The notes under the pieces were generated by a model, which saw nothing but the letters and a program-made list of their open reading frames with translations, did not search any database and was not told the origin of the DNA. From Negativicutes bacterium (GTDB taxonomy: Bacteria; Bacillota; Negativicutes; JAGOZY01), in contig JAGOZY010000084.1 in assembly GCA_018058445.1 (NCBI GenBank), positions 1 through 5,731 of the forward strand: DNA of 5,731 nucleotides, read 5' to 3'. The first letter of the stretch is position 1. Each line of letters starts with the position of its first letter. A program made the position numbers and the translations under genes. Below are positions 1 through 5,731 of the stretch, in pieces.

Positions 1-1046
1 ATTTCGTAGAGCCCGAACGAGCCAAATTGCTCGGCGAGATTGTGACTCGGCAAAGAAGCGTACTAGCCAAAGTGCAGGGGACAGTCGGAATTTACATAGG
101 AATTCCTTTTTGCCCAAGTCGCTGTCTCTATTGCTCCTTTCCCGGCGAAGTGTTGCCGGCAAGGTCTGGTGAGATGGAGTCTTTCTGGCAATTCATGAAG
201 CGAGATATTCAAGATGCCGCCCAGTGGATAAAGAAGCATAAGAAGAAACTATCGACTATTTACATCGGTGGCGGTACGCCTACGACGCTTTCTCTTCCGA
301 TTCTGACAGAGCTTTTTGAATTATTGCACCATGAGTTTGATTTAGGTGTTCTAAACGAATTTACCTTAGAAGCTGGGCGGCCAGACACCATTACTCCCGA
401 AAACATGAAACTTGCTCGTGAATTTGGCGTGGATCGAATCAGTGTCAATCCACAGACCATGCAGCAGCGTACCCTAAAGCGAATTGGCCGAACTCACAGC
501 GTCCAATCCATTGAAAAAGCGGTTGAAATCGTTCGCGCAAATCACTTCAAAGCATTGAATATGGACTTAATTGCAGGCTTACCTGGTGAGCAGACGGAAG
601 ATTTGATCGATTCAATTGAAAAAATTATTCGTTTTTCGCCGGAAAACATCACCCTTCATGCACTGGCCTTAAAGCGAGGCTCTCGGTGGCTTGAAGACCA
701 AGAGAACAAGCCTTCAGCCGAAGTCGTTCGCTCAATGATCGAAAGTGGCCGAACGAAAATAATTTCTTTAAACTATCAGCCCTATTATCTCTATCGCCAA
801 AAAAATTCACCTGGTAGAATGGAGAATGTAGGCTATGGATTAGAAAGCTTCGAGAGCATTTACAACATCCAAATGATGGAAGAAACCCATACCATTATTG
901 GAATAGGTCCCGGAGCGGCTACCAAAAAGGTTACAAACCATGGTAAAATGTATCATTATCATTTTCCAAAAGATCGAATTGCCTATCAATCGACCCTGGA
1001 TGCTTGTCTTAAAAGGCGTCTCGAGGTTTTGGAAAAAGACGAATAG
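1..1046 (+). CDS. hemZ: HemZ-type radical SAM coproporphyrinogen III dehydrogenase-like protein, 5' end outside the window
   Basis: The reading frame is open from the first complete codon at position 3, so the gene starts before the window. A TTG at 27 is only an internal codon. The 347 visible codons compare with about 500 residues in B. subtilis HemZ (from memory), so roughly 150 N-terminal residues are missing. The radical SAM motif CxxxCxYC, which holds the 4Fe-4S cluster, has its Cys codons at 111, 123 and 132. A GGGTPT segment follows at about 267-284 and MDLIAGLPGE lies near 560-590. The segment PYYLYRQKN (780-806), followed by ENVGYG, is typical of HemZ and separates it from HemN and HemW. 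The family is thought to oxidise coproporphyrinogen III without oxygen in the cytoplasm; the exact role of HemZ is less certain than that of HemN. The gene ends in TAG 13 bases before hisS and is probably co-transcribed with it. Confidence 0.9.
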   Translation, partial: FVEPERAKLLGEIVTRQRSVLAKVQGTVGIYIGIPFCPSRCLYCSFPGEVLPARSGEMESFWQFMKRDIQDAAQWIKKHKKKLSTIYIGGGTPTTLSLPILTELFELLHHEFDLGVLNEFTLEAGRPDTITPENMKLAREFGVDRISVNPQTMQQRTLKRIGRTHSVQSIEKAVEIVRANHFKALNMDLIAGLPGEQTEDLIDSIEKIIRFSPENITLHALALKRGSRWLEDQENKPSAEVVRSMIESGRTKIISLNYQPYYLYRQKNSPGRMENVGYGLESFESIYNIQMMEETHTIIGIGPGAATKKVTNHGKMYHYHFPKDRIAYQSTLDACLKRRLEVLEKDE

Positions 1047-1051
1047 GGAGG
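1045..1051 (+). promoter_or_regulatory. Shine-Dalgarno site that decides the hisS start
   Basis: AGGGAGG overlaps the hemZ stop codon and ends 8 bases before the ATG at 1060. A second in-frame ATG at 1075 would be 23 bases away, so 1060 is preferred. The overlap with the hemZ stop suggests ribosomes finishing hemZ may help initiate hisS. Confidence 0.75.
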
Positions 1052-1059
1052 AAAAAATC

Positions 1060-2349
1060 ATGGATTTAGTTACCATGGCACCACGAGGCACTCGAGATTT
1101 GTTACCGGCAGATACTTTACACTGGCAAAAATTAGAAGCAAACCTCAGAGATATTTGCCGACTTTATCACTATGAAGAGATTCGAACCCCTATTTTTGAG
1201 CATACAGAACTTTTCCTGCGTGGGATCGGCGATACTACCGATATTGTCGAAAAAGAAATGTATACCTTCGAAGATCGGGGTAAACGCAGCGTCACTCTGC
1301 GGCCCGAAGGAACTGCATCCATCGTAAGAGCTTTTTTACAAAACAAGCTCTATGCCCAAGCAGAGCAGCCAGTGAAACTGCACTTTATGGGACCGATGTT
1401 TCGCTATGATAAACCTCAAGCCGGTAGATTTCGCCAATTTCACCAATTTGATATCGAAGTGATCGGAAGCCCGATGCCGTTAGCTGACGCAGAGGTTATT
1501 GCCCTTGCTTATCAGATTCTAAATAAATTAGGTCTGACTGACCTACAGCTTTGGATCAATTCCGTTGGCTGTCCGGTTTGCCGTCCTGCTTACATGGAAG
1601 AACTGAAAGAGTACTTTAGTAGCCATAAAGATCAGCTCTGTGCGGACTGCTTGGATCGGTTGGAGCGCAATCCTTTACGCTTATTAGATTGCAAAAATGA
1701 ATCTTGCCAGGTGTTAACCCAAAATGCGCCAAGCATCCTTGAGCACCTTTGCCCAGAGTGCGATACTCACTTTGATAGTTTAAAAGCCCTACTGACGGCA
1801 AGTAGCATTCCCTATGGAATCAATCATCGGTTGGTACGTGGTCTTGATTACTACACAAAGACTGCTTTTGAAATTCAATATGCCCCTCTTGGCGCTCAAA
1901 GTGCCGTTTGCGGTGGTGGACGCTACGATGGACTTGTCGAAGAGTGTGGGGGTGACCCAACACCAGGTGTAGGCTTTGCCATGGGATTTGAGCGAATTCT
2001 TCTTGCGATGGAAAAACAAGGACTGCTTTCTGATGAAAAAGCCCCAGTTTCGGTTTTTGTCATGCCGTTAGGTGAAAAAACACAACTAAAAGCTTTTGAA
2101 ATTTTGCAAGACATTCGAAATTTAGGTATCTCGGCAGACATTGATCTTTTAGGTCGTGGTATTAAAGGACAAATGAAACAGGCCAATCGTTTGAATTGCC
2201 GCTGGGCGATTATGATCGGCGAAAACGAACTAGAACAAGGTATGATTACCTGTAAAGATATGATTCAGGGCGATCAAAGAACGATCACTTTGAAAGAATT
2301 TATGGATTGGCTTGATGATATGAAGGAGGAGCTACAATGGAAAGCATGA
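1060..2349 (+). CDS. hisS: Histidyl-tRNA synthetase
   Basis: This class II synthetase of 429 residues charges tRNA-His with histidine in the cytoplasm. The N-terminus carries the family segment PRGTRDLLP (8-16). Class II motif 1 lies around residues 43-54 (TPIFEHTELF). Motif 2 spans about 111-133 (FRYDKPQAGRFRQFHQFD). The histidine-binding signature LVRGLDYYTKTAFE is at 258-271. Motif 3 is near 303-313 (GVGFAMGFERI), preceded by GGGRYDG (285-291). The C-terminal anticodon-binding domain starts near residue 330. The length is normal for bacterial HisRS. The frame stays open upstream to an ATG at 940, inside hemZ, but the Shine-Dalgarno site at 1045-1051 and the family N-terminus support 1060. 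The region between motif 2 and the histidine signature contains three CxxC pairs, reported separately. The last 13 bases overlap aspS. No T-box leader fits in the 13-base gap upstream, so regulation would be at the operon promoter outside the window. Confidence 0.97.
   Translation: MDLVTMAPRGTRDLLPADTLHWQKLEANLRDICRLYHYEEIRTPIFEHTELFLRGIGDTTDIVEKEMYTFEDRGKRSVTLRPEGTASIVRAFLQNKLYAQAEQPVKLHFMGPMFRYDKPQAGRFRQFHQFDIEVIGSPMPLADAEVIALAYQILNKLGLTDLQLWINSVGCPVCRPAYMEELKEYFSSHKDQLCADCLDRLERNPLRLLDCKNESCQVLTQNAPSILEHLCPECDTHFDSLKALLTASSIPYGINHRLVRGLDYYTKTAFEIQYAPLGAQSAVCGGGRYDGLVEECGGDPTPGVGFAMGFERILLAMEKQGLLSDEKAPVSVFVMPLGEKTQLKAFEILQDIRNLGISADIDLLGRGIKGQMKQANRLNCRWAIMIGENELEQGMITCKDMIQGDQRTITLKEFMDWLDDMKEELQWKA
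2323..2329 (+). promoter_or_regulatory. Shine-Dalgarno site that decides the aspS start
   Basis: AAGGAGG lies inside the hisS coding sequence and is a near-perfect match to the anti-Shine-Dalgarno sequence. It ends 7 bases before the ATG at 2337. The next in-frame ATG, at 2346, would be 16 bases away, so the overlapping start is preferred. Confidence 0.8.
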
Positions 2350-4124
2350 CGGAATGGCACCGTACGGATTTTTGCGGTGATTTAGACGCGAGTCGGACAG
2401 GTGATACCGTAACTCTTTGTGGTTGGGTATCCAAACGACGGGATCACGGCGGACTTATTTTTATCGATTTTAGAGATCGTTCGGGGCTAATCCAGTTAGT
2501 TTGTGCCTCAGATTGGTCAGAAGCCGCCCATTTTCAAGCGGACAAAGTTCGAGGCGAATATGTGTTAGCGGTCGAAGGATTAGTTCGTCGCCGAGCCACT
2601 GAAGCCGTAAATCCGAATCTGCCTACTGGTGAAATCGAGATCGAAGTGATGGGTCTTAAGATTTTAAATGGAGCAAAAACACCGCCTTTCTATATTCAAA
2701 ATGATGTAGAAGTGGACGAGGCAATCCGTTTAAAATATCGCTATTTAGATCTTCGTCGACCGGAGATGCAAAAAAATCTGATGCTCCGTCACCGAGTTGT
2801 AAAAACAATTCGCGATTATTTAGATAGTCGTTTTTTCTGCGAAATTGAAACACCGATTTTAACGAAAAGTACCCCTGAAGGAGCTCGTGATTACTTAGTA
2901 CCAAGCCGGGTTCATCCCGGTGAATTCTATGCTCTTCCTCAATCTCCTCAAATCTTCAAACAGCTTTTGATGGTTTCAGGGATGGAGCGCTATTTCCAAA
3001 TCGCCCGCTGTTTCCGCGACGAAGACTTACGGGCAGACAGACAGCCAGAATTCACTCAATTGGACATTGAAATGTCATTTATCAAGCAAGAAGATGTATT
3101 AGCCCTCGCCGAAGGCTTGATGATTGAAATCTTCCAAAAAGAAAAATTTGAAGTACAATATCCGTTCCCACGAATGAGTTATAAAGACGCCATGAAGCGC
3201 TACGGCTCTGACAAGCCGGATATTCGCTTTGACATGGAACTCATTGATATTTCAGATGTTCTTGCAAAGACCGAATTCAAAGTGTTTGCAGGCGCACTAG
3301 CCGCTGGTGGGGAAATTAAATTAATCAATGTAAAAGGTCAGGCCAGTTTGCCGCGCCGTGAACTGGATGGCTTGATTGAATATGTCAATCGTTTTGGCGC
3401 CAAAGGCCTAGCATGGATCGGATATACCGAAGAAGGACTAAAGTCCCAGATCGCCAAATTCCTGACGGAAGAAGAGCTCGCTGGCATCAAAGCGGCAGCT
3501 CAAGCTGAAGAAGGGGATATTCTCTTAATCATCGCAGATCGTCCTAAAGTCGTAGCTCAAGCCCTTGGGAATCTTCGACTTGAAATGGCCCGTCGCTGCG
3601 ATCTGATTGACCCAACGAAATTATCTTTCCTTTGGGTGCTCGACTTCCCCATGTTTGAAGAAGATGAAGAAACTGGTAGCTGGACTGCGATGCATCATCC
3701 GTTTACCTCGCCGCAAGATGCCGATATGGATAAACTCGAGAGCGATCGGGGAAATATCTCAGCCAAAGCTTATGATCTTGTTTTAAATGGTACAGAGCTC
3801 GGCGGTGGTAGTATCCGTATTTATCAGCGGGATATCCAAGAGCGAGTCTTTGCTGCCATCGGATTAACACCAGAAGAAAGCCAAGAAAAATTTGGCTTCC
3901 TGCTTGAAGCCTTTGAGTTTGGAACTCCTCCACACGGTGGCGTTGCCTTCGGGATTGATCGCTTAATTATGCTCATGGCGAAATGCGATTCAATTCGTGA
4001 TGTGATTGCCTTCCCGAAAACTCAGAGCGCCTCTTGCTTAATGACCAATGCGCCTTCGTCTGTATCAGAAAAACAGCTAAAAGAGCTAAATATTGCCTTG
4101 GATTTGCCCGAGAACAAAGAATAA
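2337..4124 (+). CDS. aspS: Aspartyl-tRNA synthetase, bacterial type, possibly non-discriminating
   Basis: This 595-residue class IIb synthetase attaches aspartate to tRNA-Asp. An N-terminal OB-fold anticodon-binding domain covers about residues 1-115 (GWVSKRRDHGGLIFIDFRD at 29-47). The catalytic core follows, with motif 1 around 165-191 (ETPILTKSTPEGARDYLVPSR). Motif 2 is at 226-245 (FRDEDLRADRQPEFTQLDIE). Motif 3 is at about 534-543 and includes GIDRL. The GAD insertion typical of bacterial AspRS occupies roughly 290-425. PQSPQIFKQLLM (201-212) is the usual flipping-loop region. The length is typical of the bacterial family. His37 in RRDHGG is the residue seen in enzymes that also charge tRNA-Asn, as discussed in the findings. 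The start overlaps hisS by 13 bases, which suggests translational coupling. No terminator follows the TAA stop, so aspS transcripts may run into the 6S RNA gene. Confidence 0.97.
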   Translation: MESMTEWHRTDFCGDLDASRTGDTVTLCGWVSKRRDHGGLIFIDFRDRSGLIQLVCASDWSEAAHFQADKVRGEYVLAVEGLVRRRATEAVNPNLPTGEIEIEVMGLKILNGAKTPPFYIQNDVEVDEAIRLKYRYLDLRRPEMQKNLMLRHRVVKTIRDYLDSRFFCEIETPILTKSTPEGARDYLVPSRVHPGEFYALPQSPQIFKQLLMVSGMERYFQIARCFRDEDLRADRQPEFTQLDIEMSFIKQEDVLALAEGLMIEIFQKEKFEVQYPFPRMSYKDAMKRYGSDKPDIRFDMELIDISDVLAKTEFKVFAGALAAGGEIKLINVKGQASLPRRELDGLIEYVNRFGAKGLAWIGYTEEGLKSQIAKFLTEEELAGIKAAAQAEEGDILLIIADRPKVVAQALGNLRLEMARRCDLIDPTKLSFLWVLDFPMFEEDEETGSWTAMHHPFTSPQDADMDKLESDRGNISAKAYDLVLNGTELGGGSIRIYQRDIQERVFAAIGLTPEESQEKFGFLLEAFEFGTPPHGGVAFGIDRLIMLMAKCDSIRDVIAFPKTQSASCLMTNAPSSVSEKQLKELNIALDLPENKE

Positions 4125-4129
4125 GGCGC

Positions 4130-4158
4130 TTGCTAAATGACTAGAGCTTTGCTAGGAT
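4130..4158 (+). promoter_or_regulatory. Predicted SigA-type promoter of 6S RNA with extended -10
   Basis: TTGCTA at 4130-4135 serves as the -35 box (4 of 6 consensus bases). TAGGAT at 4153-4158 is the -10 box (4 of 6). They are separated by exactly 17 bases. A TGC at 4150-4152 gives the extended -10 TGn element common in Gram-positive promoters. Transcription would start near 4165, 12 bases before the closing stem of the 6S RNA. It begins 6 bases after the aspS stop. This is a sequence prediction only. Confidence 0.6.
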
Positions 4159-4164
4159 GAGCTT

Positions 4165-4352
4165 AGAGAAGTAATTCCCTGCTGTGTGCGACAGCAGCCC
4201 CTCGTTTTGAGCCAACACCTTTACTTAGGGAATTCGAGTTCACAGTGGCTCTCAAGCCGGCTTGACCGGAAGGGAAAGATTCGTGAGGAGATTACCCACC
4301 TGCTTGCGCGCAGGTTCAAAACAGGGTCTATGAACGGCACGGCGGGGTCTTT
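4165..4352 (+). ncRNA. ssrS: 6S RNA
   Basis: 6S RNA binds the vegetative sigma holoenzyme of RNA polymerase as an open-promoter mimic and tunes transcription in stationary phase. Three things support the call. First, position: a 6S RNA (bsrA) lies between aspS and yrvM/tcdA in B. subtilis, and this gap has exactly those neighbours. Second, structure: 4177-4187 (CCCTGCTGTGT) pairs with 4337-4347 (GGCACGCC-type strand read GCACGGCGGGG) in 11 consecutive pairs, three of them G-U. This closes a molecule of about 188 nt, the usual 6S size. Third, motif: CCCC followed by GAGCCA (4209-4214) pairs with TGGCTC (4246-4251), resembling the CCCCUGAGCC...GGCGCUC part of E. coli 6S RNA. Smaller hairpins are CCGG/CCGG (4257-4260 with 4266-4269) and ACCTGC/GCAGGT (4298-4303 with 4310-4315). 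Ends are inferred: 5' from the promoter, 3' placed just before the terminator. The primary transcript probably runs to about 4389 and may be trimmed. An open frame at 4186-4407 across this region is spurious. Confidence 0.85.
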
Positions 4353-4389
4353 AAAAAGCTTGATTCCTTCTCGGAATCAGGCTTTTTTT
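4353..4389 (+). terminator. Rho-independent terminator of 6S RNA
   Basis: A stem of about 14-15 pairs with one G-U runs from 4353/4354-4367 (ending GATTCC) to 4373-4386/4387 (starting GGAATC). It has a five-base loop TTCTC and seven T residues at 4383-4389. It lies directly after the 6S closing stem and ends 18 bases before the tcdA start codon, so it would stop both 6S transcripts and read-through from aspS. Confidence 0.92.
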
Positions 4390-4393
4390 ATAT

Positions 4394-4401
4394 GGAGGAG
4401 G
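4394..4401 (+). promoter_or_regulatory. Shine-Dalgarno site of tcdA
   Basis: GGAGGAGG ends 6 bases before the ATG at 4408 and begins only 4 bases after the terminator T-run. It is a strong site and fixes the tcdA start. Confidence 0.8.
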
Positions 4402-4407
4402 ATCTAA

Positions 4408-5142
4408 ATGGATTCCTTGTTACGGACAAAAATGATTTATGGGGCAGAGGCTGTCGAACAATTTGGTCAAAAAACGGTAGCGGTTTTTGGCGTCGGTGGG
4501 GTGGGCTCCTTTGTTGTCGAGGCCTTATCACGTAGCGGGATCGGTAGATTGATTTTAGTGGATGGCGATGTCATTGCTGAAAGTAATTTAAATCGTCAAC
4601 TGCCTGCCACTCGCGACACGATTGGTCGCCCCAAAGTCGAAGTGATGAAAGAGCGAATTCTTTCGATTCAACCTGCTTGCCAAGTAGAAATTCATCATGC
4701 ACTTTTTCGCGATCCAGAGCAGACTCCTGATCTGCTTTTTAAAGATATTGACTATCTGGTAGATGCGATTGATGACCTGTCAGCAAAGACCGAGCTGCTA
4801 GTCTGGGCTCATCAAAATCAAATCCCTGTCATCTCATCCATGGGAGCGGGAAACAAAATCGATCCAACTCGCTTTCAAGTTGCCGATATTTCCAAAACCC
4901 ACACTTGCGCATTGGCGCGAACTTTGCGACGTTTTCTACGGAGCAGAGGGATTTATAAAGGAATTACAACAGTCTTCTCAAGTGAAATTCCGCGTAAGCC
5001 AGTACTCTCAGCCGAACCGGGAACTGCGAAGAAAGCACCTCCTGGAAGCGTCTGCCATGTACCTGCCGTTGCTGGACTCATTTGTGCCTCTGTGGTAGTG
5101 AATAAATTAATGGATGGGGAGAGTGAAGCTCATGTGGATTGA
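4408..5142 (+). CDS. tcdA: tRNA threonylcarbamoyladenosine dehydratase (TcdA/YrvM)
   Basis: This 244-residue E1-like (ThiF/MoeB superfamily) enzyme uses ATP to cyclise N6-threonylcarbamoyladenosine at position 37 (t6A to ct6A) in tRNAs that read ANN codons. The nucleotide-binding loop GVGGVG is at residues 28-33. LVDGD follows at 50-54, with Asp52 expected to contact the ribose. NLNRQ at 60-64 and IGRPK at 72-76 supply the usual Arg and Lys around the ATP phosphates. VDAIDD (118-123) is the conserved acidic segment. [11 protein letters not shown] and ADISKT mark the TcdA subgroup. The region near the C-terminus, [11 protein letters not shown], resembles the VPPVAGL stretch of homologues. The MoeB/ThiF-type zinc Cys pairs are not evident, in line with TcdA. 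The length is slightly shorter than B. subtilis YrvM and E. coli TcdA (about 254 and 268 residues from memory). The gene follows the 6S RNA terminator and overlaps the threonine aldolase gene by 11 bases. Confidence 0.93.
   Translation: MDSLLRTKMIYGAEAVEQFGQKTVAVFGVGGVGSFVVEALSRSGIGRLILVDGDVIAESNLNRQLPATRDTIGRPKVEVMKERILSIQPACQVEIHHALFRDPEQTPDLLFKDIDYLVDAIDDLSAKTELLVWAHQNQIPVISSMGAGNKIDPTRFQVADISKTHTCALARTLRRFLRSRGIYKGITTVFSSEIPRKPVLSAEPGTAKKAPPGSVCHVPAVAGLICASVVVNKLMDGESEAHVD
5116..5125 (+). promoter_or_regulatory. Weak Shine-Dalgarno region of the threonine aldolase gene
   Basis: GGGGAGAGTG lies inside the end of tcdA, 6-10 bases before the ATG at 5132. In-frame alternatives at 5114 (ATG) and 5123 (GTG) lack a comparable site. 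Only 5132 gives the family N-terminus [10 protein letters not shown]. Initiation may depend partly on coupling to tcdA, whose stop falls at 5140-5142. Confidence 0.5.
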
Positions 5143-5731
5143 TCTAAGAAGTGATACGGTGACTCAGCCAGACGAAGCGATGCGACAAGTTATGGCAAAA
5201 GCTCCGGTAGGCGATGACGTTTACGGCGAAGACCCTACTGTCAATAAGCTCGAGGCTCTTAGCGCAGACATCATGGGTAAAGAGGCAGCTCTATTTGTTC
5301 CCAGTGGTACGATGGGAAATCAATTAGCTATTTTGACTCACTGCCGACGAGGGGATGAAATTCTCTGCGAAGCAAAATCACACATTTTTTATTACGAGTG
5401 TGGTGGAGCTGCGGTCTTAGCAGGCGTTCAGCCCCATTGAATCCCAACAGAGCGTGGTTTGTTAAGCGTAGAACAGCTAGAAGAGAACTGGCGCGGGTCA
5501 AACATTCACTTTCCACCAACAAAACTTATTTGCGTAGAAAATACTCATAATTTGTATGGCGGCACTGTTTATGCCCAAGAAACGTTAAAGTCCATTAAAG
5601 AATGGGCGATTGAGAAAAGCGTACCCATCCACATGGATGGCGCCCGGGTATTTAATGCAGCTGTGGCAAACCAGATTCCGGTGGGTGAAATTGCTCAACA
5701 TGTCGACACATTGATGTTTTGTATATCCAAA
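5132..5731 (+). pseudogene. ltaE: Low-specificity L-threonine aldolase, interrupted by an in-frame TGA and cut by the window end
   Basis: This PLP-dependent fold-type I enzyme would cleave L-threonine or L-allo-threonine to glycine and acetaldehyde. Codons 1-102 match the family: IDLRSDTVT at 3-11, [14 protein letters not shown] at 24-37, SGTMGN at 58-63 (cofactor phosphate loop), and His84, expected to stack on the PLP ring. Codon 103 (5438-5440) is TGA. The same frame then continues for 97 codons with clear family sequence: NIHFPPTKLICVENTHN, then HMDGARVFNA with the PLP-contacting Asp and Arg, then CISK. The final Lys is codon 200, in line with Lys197 and Lys199 reported for E. coli and Thermotoga maritima (recalled), so no indel is present. 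The gene therefore has one nonsense codon and no frameshift. CGA (Arg) to TGA is the simplest origin; sequencing error is possible. If real, translation would give an inactive 102-residue fragment lacking the catalytic Lys. The state of the rest of the gene is not visible. Confidence 0.8.

Noticed and set aside
260..3933. Several antisense open frames of 60-90 codons opposite hemZ, hisS and aspS
   Set aside because: They are shadows of strongly conserved genes, have no recognisable products, and lack ribosome binding sites.
4141..4155. Possible terminator after aspS (CTAG-A-GC / GCTAG with TTT loop)
   Set aside because: The stem is about six pairs with a bulge and no T-run follows. The bases overlap the spacer and -10 box of the predicted 6S promoter.
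4253..4264. Perfect 12-base palindrome CAAGCCGGCTTG within the 6S gene
   Set aside because: A single short palindrome in a structured RNA is expected by chance or from arm pairing. Nothing points to an operator.
4304..4332. Possible tcdA promoter inside the 6S gene (TTGCGC, 17 bases, TCTATG)
   Set aside because: Each box matches consensus at only three positions. The similarity could equally reflect promoter mimicry by 6S RNA, and a terminator lies downstream.
4186..4407. Open frame of 73 codons between aspS and tcdA
   Set aside because: It lies inside the 6S RNA and its terminator, has no good ribosome binding site, its product is low-complexity basic sequence with no family resemblance, and it runs right up to the tcdA start.
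4880..5098. Second-frame open stretch inside tcdA
   Set aside because: It overlaps the well-supported tcdA C-terminal half in another frame and resembles no known protein.
5438..5440. Alternative genetic code with TGA read as Trp
   Set aside because: hisS and tcdA both end in TGA at the expected family length, and Trp is encoded by TGG in every gene here.
5438..5463. Selenocysteine insertion at the TGA, with a possible SECIS hairpin (AACAG / TTGTT at 5446-5450 and 5459-5463)
   Set aside because: The stem is only five weak pairs including a G-U, and threonine aldolases are not known to have a redox Cys or Sec at this site. A point change explains the data better.

Overview
This window comes from a low- to mid-GC Gram-positive bacterium, most likely a Clostridia-type member of the Bacillota. 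The evidence is the gene order hemZ, hisS, aspS, 6S RNA, tcdA, which matches the arrangement known in Bacillus and relatives (in B. subtilis a 6S RNA lies between aspS and yrvM/tcdA). Strong purine-rich Shine-Dalgarno sites and a HemZ-type rather than HemN-type radical SAM protein agree with this. I cannot fix the genus from sequence alone.

Everything reads on the + strand. Positions 1-1046 hold the 3' two thirds of hemZ, a radical SAM coproporphyrinogen dehydrogenase-like protein cut by the window start. Thirteen bases later comes hisS (histidyl-tRNA synthetase, 1060-2349). It overlaps by 13 bases the start of aspS (aspartyl-tRNA synthetase, 2337-4124). These three genes look like one transcription unit that begins upstream of the window.

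The 283 bases between aspS and tcdA are not empty. They hold an extended -10 promoter (4130-4158), a 6S RNA of about 188 nt (about 4165-4352) with a recognisable closing stem, and a strong intrinsic terminator (4353-4389). 6S RNA binds the housekeeping RNA polymerase holoenzyme by mimicking an open promoter.

tcdA (4408-5142) follows and encodes the E1-like enzyme that cyclises t6A37 in tRNAs. It overlaps by 11 bases a low-specificity L-threonine aldolase gene (5132 to the window end). That gene has an in-frame TGA at 5438-5440. Homology to the family continues in the same frame with no length change up to the PLP lysine codon, which is the last codon of the window. This indicates a single-base nonsense change, a sequencing error, or much less likely recoding.

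Most of the window is therefore a translation-centred housekeeping block (two synthetases and one tRNA modification enzyme) with the global regulator 6S RNA in the middle. I found no mobile element, CRISPR array, tRNA, rRNA or clearly novel system. The points most worth a second look are the interrupted aldolase, the 6S RNA with a competing 5' hairpin, and specificity or metal-site residues in the two synthetases.
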